Shown here one piece after another: positions 8,297 to 15,392 of a DNA stretch of 64,000 nt (positions within the stretch are counted from its first letter, which is position 1; every line of letters begins with the position of its first letter). The notes beneath the pieces are model-generated. The model worked only from the letters and a program-made list of their open reading frames with translations, was not told where the DNA came from and did no database searches. The position numbers were made by a program, and so were the translations under genes. This DNA comes from an uncultured Armatimonadota bacterium (GTDB taxonomy: Bacteria > Armatimonadota > Fimbriimonadia > Fimbriimonadales > Fimbriimonadaceae), in assembly GCA_903904815.1 (NCBI GenBank), contig CAIVDU010000056.1, positions 62,001 to 126,000 on the forward strand, in the 5' to 3' direction.

Positions 8297-9517
8297 TTAC
8301 TGGCCTTCCCAGGTCTTGTAGCCGAGCGTGTACAGGCTGCGCTTGATGTTGGCGACAGCTGCGCCTTGTAGCGAGGTGAGCGTTGTCTTTGCGGCGATCG
8401 CGTCGTCGGGGGTCACCTTGATCAACGGTCGGCTGCGGCCGTAGACCCAACCATCGGCGGAACTCGAGACCTGGAAGATTCCGGGCGACGAGTCGAAGAA
8501 TTCGTTGAGGCGATCCGCGGCGGTTTGCGCGCGGGCATCGGCGCCTACGCCGGCAAAGCTGACGAGGTGGGCCTTGCCGAACTTGAGTTCGATAGTGCCA
8601 TCCGGCTGAGGGAGCGCAGTCGCTCGAAAACTGGTGGTGACTTTGCTGCGTTGAATGGGGATGTTCGCTTCTCCCATACGCTGAATCAGGGCTTCCGCGC
8701 GCTCTCGGCTGGGCGGGTGAGTTCGGAAGATGCCCAAGTCTTTGATGAGCGGGTTGAATCGCTCGTCAGTTGCCAGTCTCTCCATTGTGGTGAGGAGGCC
8801 AGTTGCATTCCACTGGCTCTTTTCCAGGATCTGAAGCCCGCCAAAGTCGGCGGCGGTCTCCGCTTGCACGCTCCATCCACTGCCTTCGGCGGTTTGGAGC
8901 AGACCTCGGGTTGTGAGCGCTGGCATGATTGCCGCCGCGCCACCGGTCAAAATTGATAGGAGCACGAGCGGAAGGGCAATCTTGTCGAGATTAGCCTGCT
9001 GGTGGGTGATGGTAGCGATGTGGCGAAACTTGGCGTGAGATATCTCGTGGGCCAAGATGCCGGCGAGTTCGTCATCGCTCTCGATGTAGCTCACCAGACC
9101 GTCGTAAACGTAGATGTAGCCACCGGGGAGCGAAAAGGCGTTGACGTCCTTGCCCTTAATTAGCTTGAACTGGTAGTCGAAGGTGTTAAGTCGGCCGTCT
9201 CCGTAGGATGCGATCGTGTGGAGTTGGTTCGCGAGAGTGGCCAACACCTTTCCAATTCGTTGCACCCGCTCGGTCGAAACCTTATCGTCGCTTGGCTTCT
9301 CGGACTTATCGACTTCGGCGGCGGCCTTTTTGCCGATCTCGCGATCGTCTTGGAGTTCGGCCTGGTGCTTCTTTTCCGCAGTTGCCGTTGGGTCGTCCTT
9401 CACCTGGGCAATCTGGTCCGAAGCTGCCCACGCCGCGTCCACGACCCGATCCACCCGACTTTCGGGCGTGGACGACGAGGATCCTAAGACAAGGGCAGCG
9501 GCCAGAAGTGAAATCAT
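8297..9517 (-). CDS. M48-family zinc metalloprotease, exported
   Basis: A 406-residue peptidase. The zinc motif HEISH is at residues 157-161, preceded by the typical GGYIYVYDGLV and DELAGILA segments, and the third ligand is likely Glu in the AETAADFGG segment near 218. Proteins like BepA and LoiP of this family act on envelope proteins in the periplasm. The N-terminus is hydrophobic (MISLLAAALVL), suggesting export, but has no basic residues, so it is an atypical signal sequence. The C-terminal 100 residues form an extra domain that I do not recognise. The gene lies 96 bases downstream of two alcohol dehydrogenase-like genes, and a functional link is not evident. Confidence 0.87.
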   Translation of the reverse strand: MISLLAAALVLGSSSSTPESRVDRVVDAAWAASDQIAQVKDDPTATAEKKHQAELQDDREIGKKAAAEVDKSEKPSDDKVSTERVQRIGKVLATLANQLHTIASYGDGRLNTFDYQFKLIKGKDVNAFSLPGGYIYVYDGLVSYIESDDELAGILAHEISHAKFRHIATITHQQANLDKIALPLVLLSILTGGAAAIMPALTTRGLLQTAEGSGWSVQAETAADFGGLQILEKSQWNATGLLTTMERLATDERFNPLIKDLGIFRTHPPSRERAEALIQRMGEANIPIQRSKVTTSFRATALPQPDGTIELKFGKAHLVSFAGVGADARAQTAADRLNEFFDSSPGIFQVSSSADGWVYGRSRPLIKVTPDDAIAAKTTLTSLQGAAVANIKRSLYTLGYKTWEGQ

Positions 9518-9613
9518 GCGCGAAGTTCGGACGTTCGAGAGCTGGCTATGGGTTCTATCGGCTCAATCGCTCTACCCAAGTAGGAGCATAGACGACCGAC
9601 TTAGTTCCGAGGC

Positions 9614-10579
9614 TCACTCAAATATAACCATTGGCTTGAGAATCTCGCCACGTTTCATCGATCCATACGCCGTCGGGAGCTCTTCTATCCCGATAAAATT
9701 GCTGACCACCTGCTCCGCTTTGACTGTGCCCGCTTTGAGTGCCTCGTAGGCAAGCTTCGTGTCATTGGGTCCACAGGAATACGAGTTCTTGATCGTGATG
9801 TCGTTAAAGTAGGCGCTCTGGGGGACCTTGAGGTCCTGTCCAGGGCCGAGCGGTGCGAACATCACAATCGTTCCCTCGGGAGCGATGATCGAGAGTGCGA
9901 AGTCAAAGGCCACCTGACTCCCGGGACAGACGAACACGATGTCAGCGACCGTTGCTTCGTCAGGAGTTGACGCTTTCAAGCCATGGCCTTGCGCCCACTC
10001 GATTCGACTCGGATTGAGGTCGTAAGCCCATGCGGTGCGGGGCAGGATCAACATGTGCATCAACCCCATCACGCCTAAGCCGACGACGGCGGCGCGGTCT
10101 GATTCTTGGACCCCGGCAAACCGTAAGGACTTCATCACGCAGGCCAAAGGTTCGATGAGCGCGGCATCAACCGGCCGGAGACCGTCTACCACGAGCGTAT
10201 CGTTCAGGTTGCCCGCCGGAACTCCAAAGGTTTCCGCCATTCCTCCCGGAACCAACTTCGTCCGTCGCCACTGCTCACAGTGGACAAATCGACCGTTCTC
10301 ACAGAATTCACACCGGAGGCAAGGGGCATGGTGGTGAGGGAACACGGTGGTTCCGACTGGGAACCGAGGATCCTGGGACTCGACGACGCGCGCACACACC
10401 TCGTGACCGAGCACGTGGGGCGCCTTTTTTTCCATGTACCAGTCCATGAGCTCTCCCGAGCAAAGGCCACTGGCTAGCGTCTGAACCAGCAGACCGCCCT
10501 CCGGGCAAACGGGAGCTTCTTCTTGAACGATGGCCACCTGACCACCACCCACATAACGCGCGACGCGATTGGTATCCAT
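9614..10579 (-). CDS. Zinc-dependent alcohol dehydrogenase-like protein (MDR family)
   Basis: A 321-residue medium-chain dehydrogenase. It shows the catalytic-zinc region (SGLCSGE and VLGHEVCARV), a structural-zinc cluster of four cysteines in APCLRCEFCENGRFVHC, and a nucleotide-binding turn VVGLGVMGLMHM. It probably oxidises a polyol or sugar alcohol with NAD(P), as in sorbitol or threonine dehydrogenases. It is somewhat short for the family. The neighbour upstream (10591-11589) is another MDR protein only 11 bases away, so the two are probably co-transcribed and may act on the same pathway. Substrate unknown. Confidence 0.85.
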   Translation of the reverse strand: MDTNRVARYVGGGQVAIVQEEAPVCPEGGLLVQTLASGLCSGELMDWYMEKKAPHVLGHEVCARVVESQDPRFPVGTTVFPHHHAPCLRCEFCENGRFVHCEQWRRTKLVPGGMAETFGVPAGNLNDTLVVDGLRPVDAALIEPLACVMKSLRFAGVQESDRAAVVGLGVMGLMHMLILPRTAWAYDLNPSRIEWAQGHGLKASTPDEATVADIVFVCPGSQVAFDFALSIIAPEGTIVMFAPLGPGQDLKVPQSAYFNDITIKNSYSCGPNDTKLAYEALKAGTVKAEQVVSNFIGIEELPTAYGSMKRGEILKPMVIFE

Positions 10580-10590
10580 ACAGAGTTTGT

Positions 10591-11589
10591 TTACGGTCTA
10601 AAGACGTACTTGATGCCGAGGCCGGCCTTGAGGTCGGCAAATACTTGGTCTCCCTCTTCCAGTTTTCGATCTCCGGATAGAAGGGCCGACAGATCCAGCC
10701 TAGGGTCGATGAGCCATTCACGAGCGGTCCGTACGGCCTGGGTGCCGAAGTGGAATGGGGAGAGGAGGGTGATCTCGTCGTAATGCAGCCGGTGGGTGTC
10801 GAAAGAGGCCCTGGTTCCTCCCGGAGGTCCGCCGAACAACAGGACAGAGGCTCCTCGCCGCGCATAGTCCACACTCGATTCCCACACCGACACTTGGCCG
10901 GTGCATTCGACGACGTAGTCGAACCCCCGTCCTTCGAATTTCTCGATCTGGTCGACCTTGACGGTTTCGGCGCCGAGGGAGGCTCCGGCGGCGAGTCGAG
11001 TTTCGTTCCGTCCGGCCAGGACCACGTTCTCGACTCCCTTTATCTTGAGGGCTCCGACAAACATCAGTCCGATCGCTCCAGGACCGATCACAAGCACTGA
11101 ACTGTCTTTTTGCACCGGGAGCATGGAGACGCCCTGAGCCACGCACGCCAACGGTTCCAGAAGAGACGCCTGCTCGAATGAAAGGTGGTCGGGCTTAGAG
11201 AAGAGATTCAGCTTGGCGATGCGCTCGGGAACCAGCAAGAACTCCGCGTAGCTCCCGAGCACTTTGGTAGCCATGATGCTATCGCACAGGTTTTCTTGTC
11301 CCCTAGTGCACCAGTAGCATGCTTGGCACGGGGCAGAGTGGACTCCCATTACCGCGTCCCCAGGCTTGAACGAAGAGCCCTCGCCTGCTTTCTCTACGAC
11401 GCCGCTGTATTCATGCCCGAAAACTCCCGGCATCGGGATCTGGGGATGGCCGCGAACGAACGCCTTTAAGTCTGTCCCGCAGGTCGTGGCAGCCATGACG
11501 CGGATGAGGACTTCACCTGGTCCCGGTTCTGGAATCGCCACCTGACGGAGAGACAATCGTCCCGGTTCTTCGAGAATGAGTGCGCGCAT
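10591..11589 (-). CDS. Zinc-dependent alcohol dehydrogenase-like protein (MDR family)
   Basis: A 332-residue medium-chain dehydrogenase. TTCGTDLKAF and the following GHEYSG carry catalytic-zinc ligands, four cysteines occur in CQACYWCTRGQENLC, and VIGPGAIGLMF is the dinucleotide-binding turn. The start MRALILEEPG (ATG 11587-11589) is preferred over a longer frame to 11655, which adds a low-similarity leader and would run through the divergent promoter. It forms a two-gene unit with the MDR gene downstream. The pairing suggests sequential or alternative oxidation of sugar alcohols, which is an inference. Confidence 0.87.
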   Translation of the reverse strand: MRALILEEPGRLSLRQVAIPEPGPGEVLIRVMAATTCGTDLKAFVRGHPQIPMPGVFGHEYSGVVEKAGEGSSFKPGDAVMGVHSAPCQACYWCTRGQENLCDSIMATKVLGSYAEFLLVPERIAKLNLFSKPDHLSFEQASLLEPLACVAQGVSMLPVQKDSSVLVIGPGAIGLMFVGALKIKGVENVVLAGRNETRLAAGASLGAETVKVDQIEKFEGRGFDYVVECTGQVSVWESSVDYARRGASVLLFGGPPGGTRASFDTHRLHYDEITLLSPFHFGTQAVRTAREWLIDPRLDLSALLSGDRKLEEGDQVFADLKAGLGIKYVFRP

Positions 11590-11677
11590 CGTTGACATTG
11601 CAGGGGTGATCGCGGCTGAGAGCCCTAAAGAGGACACGCTTGAGGGTCGCCGCAAGGTAGATTGTGACCCACCGGCT

Positions 11678-12124
11678 ATGCCAACTGTCGAAACATCCGT
11701 CTGGATTGAAGCTCCGCTCGAAAAGGTCTATGCCATCGCAAAGCAAAGCGAGGCGTATCCCGAATACATGAAGGAAGTAGTCTCCGTGACTCCCGTCGAA
11801 AAAGACGGGCCACGACTCGTTGCCGATTGGGTGGGCGTCGTCCCAACGTTCGGACTCAAGGTCCGTTGGCGCCAGGAAGAGATCTGGGATGATGAGGCTC
11901 ACGCCAGCAAGTTCCGTCAGCTCCAGGGCGACTACGATCGACTTGAGGGAACCTGGTCGTTCCGCGAAGAAAATGGCGGGACTCGATTCGATCAAACGCT
12001 CGACTACGAGTACAACGTGCCAACCCTCGGTCCGCTCGTGAAGAAAGTAATTCACAGCATCGTGGTCAAGAATCTAGAGGCAATTAACGAGGCGTTCAAC
12101 AAACGCGCGACCTCTAACGGTTAA
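11678..12124 (+). CDS. SRPBCC/START-like (COQ10/polyketide cyclase type) protein
   Basis: A 148-residue protein of the START-like superfamily. The opening VETSVWIEAPLEKVYAIAKQ, the YPEYMKEV segment and the C-terminal amphipathic helix (VKNLEAINEAFNKR) are typical of the Coq10/aromatase type, whose members bind lipophilic ligands in a deep cavity. The start MPTVETSV at 11678 is taken because the in-frame extension to 11576 lies over the divergent dehydrogenase promoter. A good intrinsic terminator follows. Ligand unknown. Confidence 0.8.
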   Translation: MPTVETSVWIEAPLEKVYAIAKQSEAYPEYMKEVVSVTPVEKDGPRLVADWVGVVPTFGLKVRWRQEEIWDDEAHASKFRQLQGDYDRLEGTWSFREENGGTRFDQTLDYEYNVPTLGPLVKKVIHSIVVKNLEAINEAFNKRATSNG

Positions 12125-12143
12125 GTCACACTCCGCTCAAGGT

Positions 12144-12180
12144 GGGCCATCGGAATTCGCGCGATGGCCCCCCTTTTTTT
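12144..12180 (+). terminator. Intrinsic terminator after the START-like gene
   Basis: GGGCCATCG (12144-12152) pairs with CGATGGCCC (12162-12170), and a run of seven T follows at 12174-12180. This is a textbook rho-independent terminator. Confidence 0.85.
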
Positions 12181-12224
12181 GTCCGTAGCGCGGAACGATC
12201 ATGACGAAATCCTCCTTTGTTTCA

Positions 12225-12237
12225 ATACCATTGGTAT
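12225..12237 (+). promoter_or_regulatory. Palindrome in the promoter of the helical exported protein
   Basis: ATACCA-T-TGGTAT is a perfect inverted repeat 46 bases upstream of the start codon at 12284, and TATAGA at its edge could be a -10 element. It may be an operator; no regulator is adjacent. Confidence 0.35.
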
Positions 12238-12283
12238 AGAATTTAACGGTAAAGACGCGACAATGCGCCAACGGAGGCTTTTC

Positions 12284-12904
12284 ATGATTAAACGACTTCT
12301 CTGGGTCTTAACCCTTACCGCGATGGCGATGATGGCCAATGCACAGGGGGACTTCCTTCGACGTCCAAGCCCTTTCGCGGGTCGGACAATGCTGACCTTG
12401 TCCTTGTTCGATGAGGTGCGCACCGAATTGAAAACGTCGGCCGACGTCAATAGTAAGGTGGACGGACTCGTGGAGAAACTCCAAGCCGAGCTTCAAGAGG
12501 CTTTTCAGGGCGCCAATGGGGACTTCGAAGGAGTCCAGGCAGCGGTCGACAAGGTCAACACCAAATACGACGGCGAAGTTGCCAAGGTTCTTACCGATGA
12601 CCAAAACAGCCGTCTGAAGCAGTTGTTTGTGCAGTTCAATGGAGCCTCCGCGATCACGAATGCGGCGATCGCTAAGGACCTTGCCATCACCGACGATCAG
12701 AAGACCAAGATCAAGGCGGCCCAGGATGACAACAACAAGAAGATGAGGGAGTCTTTCGGCGGGGGTGGCGGAGACGATCCCCAAGTGCTATTTGCAAAGC
12801 TTCAGGCAGAGCTGAAGGCTGCCCTGGACAAGGTCCTCACCGACGATCAGCGAACAAAGTTCAAGGCAATGGAAGGGGCTAAGTTCGAGTTTAAGAAGGG
12901 CTGA
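12284..12904 (+). CDS. Exported helical protein (Spy/CpxP-like), unknown function
   Basis: A 206-residue exported protein. It has a signal peptide, MIKRLLWVLTLTAMAMMANA, then an almost entirely helical, charged body. Two copies of a VLTDDQ..(K/R)(L/F)K segment (near residues 100 and 185) and a related AITDDQKTKIK segment recall the LTxxQ motif of Spy/CpxP periplasmic chaperones. A glycine run (FGGGGGDD) breaks the helices near 165. ATG 12284 is chosen because GGAGG lies 7 bases upstream and it opens the signal peptide. A stress-chaperone role is an analogy only. Confidence 0.75.
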   Translation: MIKRLLWVLTLTAMAMMANAQGDFLRRPSPFAGRTMLTLSLFDEVRTELKTSADVNSKVDGLVEKLQAELQEAFQGANGDFEGVQAAVDKVNTKYDGEVAKVLTDDQNSRLKQLFVQFNGASAITNAAIAKDLAITDDQKTKIKAAQDDNNKKMRESFGGGGGDDPQVLFAKLQAELKAALDKVLTDDQRTKFKAMEGAKFEFKKG

Positions 12905-12912
12905 CGATCATC

Positions 12913-12958
12913 AAAAATTGACCGGAGCTACGAGTCTTGCGAACTCGTGGCTCCGGTC
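12913..12958 (-). terminator. Terminator of the TPR glycosyltransferase gene
   Basis: GACCGGAGC (12920-12928) pairs with GCTCCGGTC (12950-12958), and an inner ACGAGT/ACTCGT pairing continues the stem. On the minus strand the hairpin is followed by a T tract (AAAAA at 12913-12917 on the plus strand). It may also stop plus-strand transcripts arriving from 12904. Confidence 0.75.
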
Positions 12959-12987
12959 ATTCTCGTCGGCGCCCACAACCCTAGGGT

Positions 12988-15012
12988 TTAAGCGGCAACC
13001 TGTTCGAGGTTGTGCCTTGCCGGAAGATGATCGGGGCGAATCTGCAGTGTGCGTTCGTAACTGATGACGGCGCCTTCGATGATTCCCAATTTGGCGAGGC
13101 TGTTGCCGAGCGTGAACCAGGCATCCGCGTTCTCCGGGTCAAAGCGGAGGCCACTTTCGTAGAGGTGAGCCGCATCGTGCATGTAACCCATGCTGTAGAG
13201 CAGATCTCCGCAGTTGAAGTAGGCGTTCGAGTTTTCCGGGTCGCGCTGGATCGCCTCTGAATAGAGTTGGAGCGCTCGCTCACTCTGTCCGCCTTGAGCT
13301 AGCGTTCGGGCCCAATTGATGAGAATGCCGACGGTTGGTTCCGCAACCTTAGCTTGAGCTTCGTACGCGGAAAGCAATCCGGGGCCATCGCCGAGGTTTG
13401 CGCAAGCGTCGCACCAGCCGACCCATGCCTCGGAGTCCTGGGGAGTCTCCGTCCAGGCTTCGCGGAATCGATCTCTGGCTGTCTCCAGATTGTCGAGTTC
13501 GAGATGGCAGCGGGCTTCGCCTTTCAGCGTCGTGTTGCGGATTTCGGCATCGTTGCCCGCCAGTCGGTAGCACTCGGCTGCTTCATCGAACCGTTCGAGG
13601 TTTTCCAACGTGGCGGCCTTGCAGTAAAGGCAAGGGCCGTAGGCCGGATCGACACGAAGGGCGGTGTCGAACATGTCGAGCGCCTCCGCATGCCTTCCCA
13701 GCAGGGCAAGAATCTGCCCCCTGACGATAAATCGTTTGTGCGTCTCGATGCCGCGGTCGCCAGACTGACCTGGAGTCCACTGAGCGACGAGACTGCGATC
13801 AATCGCGTCGAGCGCTTCGTGGTGACGACCCAGTTTGAGAAGGGTCTGAGCCCGCTCAAATTCGATGAGCATTCCGCCGCATTCCGCTGCATCTGCCTCA
13901 TCGCAAGCCTTGAGAGACTCCGCGAGGCGTCCGCTGGAACCATATCCGAGGGCCAGGAGCTGATAGGCGAGTTGTCCGAACGTGTGACTGCAATCGGGCG
14001 AGAGGCGAATCGCCTCTTTTGCGGCAACTGCCGCTCGCTCGTAGTCACGAGCGATAGTGAGTGCGTTGGCAAGGTTAAACCACTGGAACCCGTCTTCGGG
14101 ATTCTCTTCAAGGGCCGCTTCGATCATCGTGACCGTGCGCTCCTGTTTGCCCTTGGCCTCGACCTCAGAGGGTCGATAGCCGGAGTGGAGGATCTGAGCG
14201 TTGTCCAGACGTGCCCAAGGCAGGCCTAGCTTGTCGATTGATTGAACGACCTGCTCGTGCACGGAACCCACGAACTCGATTCCGGGAAGGTTGCGGAAAA
14301 GTCGAATCGGACAGTGGACAAAGGTGTTGCCACCTTCGCGGTCGTCCACAAAGTTTACGATTTCGATGTTGTAGCCGCCGAACTGCGGTCGGATCGAGGC
14401 TTCTCGGAAGGCCTTGGCGCTTCGAGGCGTGATCTCTTCGTCCGCGTCGATCCAGAGGATCCAGTTGCCAGTAGCTAATTTGAGAGAGGCGTTCCGAGCT
14501 GCGGCAAAGTCCTGACACCACTCGAAGTAGCCGAGCTTTGCCCCGTACTCTTCGGCGATTGCGACCGTGCGGTCGGTGGATCCGGTGTCGATAACGACGA
14601 TCTCATCGACGAGGTCCTTGATGCTTTCGAGGCACGTCGCGAGGTGCTTCTCTTCGTTCTTGACGATCAGACAAGCAGAAATCTTGATGCCGACGCGAGA
14701 GGGGTCGGGCTTAAGGCGGTTGACGAGGGCTGCTTCATCTTTTGAGAGCCTGCCGCCCGCTTGATGGACGCAGAAGAAGTATTCGGCGAGGTTCTGCTCA
14801 AGCTCGGCGTAGCGGAGTCCGCCAACTGCCTTGGGCAGAAGCTTGACGGATTCGGATTCCTGCTGAATGAAGAGTCCGAGATGCGCCTGTTCGCAGACCA
14901 GGTCGGGATTGTTCGGTTCTGCCGCTAGAGCCCGGGCGAGGATGTCTTGGGCGTCGGTCGACTTTAGGGCCTTGAGAGCGATTCTTGCTTCTGAGGCGGC
15001 GGGGTGAGTCAT
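12988..15012 (-). CDS. Glycosyltransferase family 2 protein with TPR repeats
   Basis: A 674-residue cytoplasmic protein. A GT2 domain of the WaaE/SunS style runs from about residue 108: ISACLIVKNEEKHL, then VDEIVVIDTGSTDRT (about 135-149), AARNASL, and the metal-binding WIDADEE (DAD at 189-191). From about residue 300 to the end come TPR repeats, recognisable by WFNLANAL, GQLAYQLLALGYG, NAYFNCGDLLYSMG and AWFTLGNSLAKLG. The TPRs probably recruit a protein partner or substrate. The gene overlaps the MerR-type gene upstream by 4 bases (TCAT on the plus strand), so the two are translationally coupled. The acceptor may be a protein, lipid or polysaccharide. Confidence 0.87.
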   Translation of the reverse strand: MTHPAASEARIALKALKSTDAQDILARALAAEPNNPDLVCEQAHLGLFIQQESESVKLLPKAVGGLRYAELEQNLAEYFFCVHQAGGRLSKDEAALVNRLKPDPSRVGIKISACLIVKNEEKHLATCLESIKDLVDEIVVIDTGSTDRTVAIAEEYGAKLGYFEWCQDFAAARNASLKLATGNWILWIDADEEITPRSAKAFREASIRPQFGGYNIEIVNFVDDREGGNTFVHCPIRLFRNLPGIEFVGSVHEQVVQSIDKLGLPWARLDNAQILHSGYRPSEVEAKGKQERTVTMIEAALEENPEDGFQWFNLANALTIARDYERAAVAAKEAIRLSPDCSHTFGQLAYQLLALGYGSSGRLAESLKACDEADAAECGGMLIEFERAQTLLKLGRHHEALDAIDRSLVAQWTPGQSGDRGIETHKRFIVRGQILALLGRHAEALDMFDTALRVDPAYGPCLYCKAATLENLERFDEAAECYRLAGNDAEIRNTTLKGEARCHLELDNLETARDRFREAWTETPQDSEAWVGWCDACANLGDGPGLLSAYEAQAKVAEPTVGILINWARTLAQGGQSERALQLYSEAIQRDPENSNAYFNCGDLLYSMGYMHDAAHLYESGLRFDPENADAWFTLGNSLAKLGIIEGAVISYERTLQIRPDHLPARHNLEQVAA

Positions 15013-15284
15013 GCTGCTTCCTGTCCGAATTCTCGCTCCAGGTGCTTACGAGCGCCAGCAATGCTGAACATCTCGTCTCGCAGGAGCCGCTTGATCGAAA
15101 AAACGATTCGAATGTCCTGGGGGCGATATCGACGTTGGCCGCCATCCGTGCGGATGGGTTGAAGGAAATCGATGAACTCCTTCTCCCAGTACCGCAACGT
15201 GTAGACTTCCACGCCGGTGATCTCGGCGGCGACACTGATGCCGACTGCCTTTTCTCCCTTCAATCCTCGCTTACCGTATGACAT
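15009..15284 (-). CDS. MerR-type DNA-binding protein without effector domain
   Basis: A 91-residue protein that is essentially one MerR winged helix: ISVAAEITGVEVYTLRYWEK, then PIRTDGGQRRY, then an IRIVFSIKRLLRDEMFSIAGAR helix. The normal C-terminal dimerisation and ligand-binding part is missing, as in HTH-only MerR/SoxR-like regulators. It overlaps the start of the TPR glycosyltransferase by 4 bases, so the two are likely made in parallel and may be linked in function. Confidence 0.85.
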   Translation of the reverse strand: MSYGKRGLKGEKAVGISVAAEITGVEVYTLRYWEKEFIDFLQPIRTDGGQRRYRPQDIRIVFSIKRLLRDEMFSIAGARKHLEREFGQEAA

Positions 15285-15392
15285 TCGCTGAGCGTTAACC
15301 TCTATTTGGCGTTCCGTTTCGCCGTATGGATTTATCTATCGGCACGAAGCTGGTGAAAATACAGTGTTGACAGCTCGGCTACACTTGTTCGC

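Noticed and set aside
13354-14229. 291-codon plus-strand frame within the TPR glycosyltransferase gene
   Set aside because: TPR motifs on the minus strand are unmistakable; the plus frame shows no motif.
15366-15392. TTGACA as a -35 box for the M14 gene
   Set aside because: A -10 at the normal 17-base distance would fall on the start codon.
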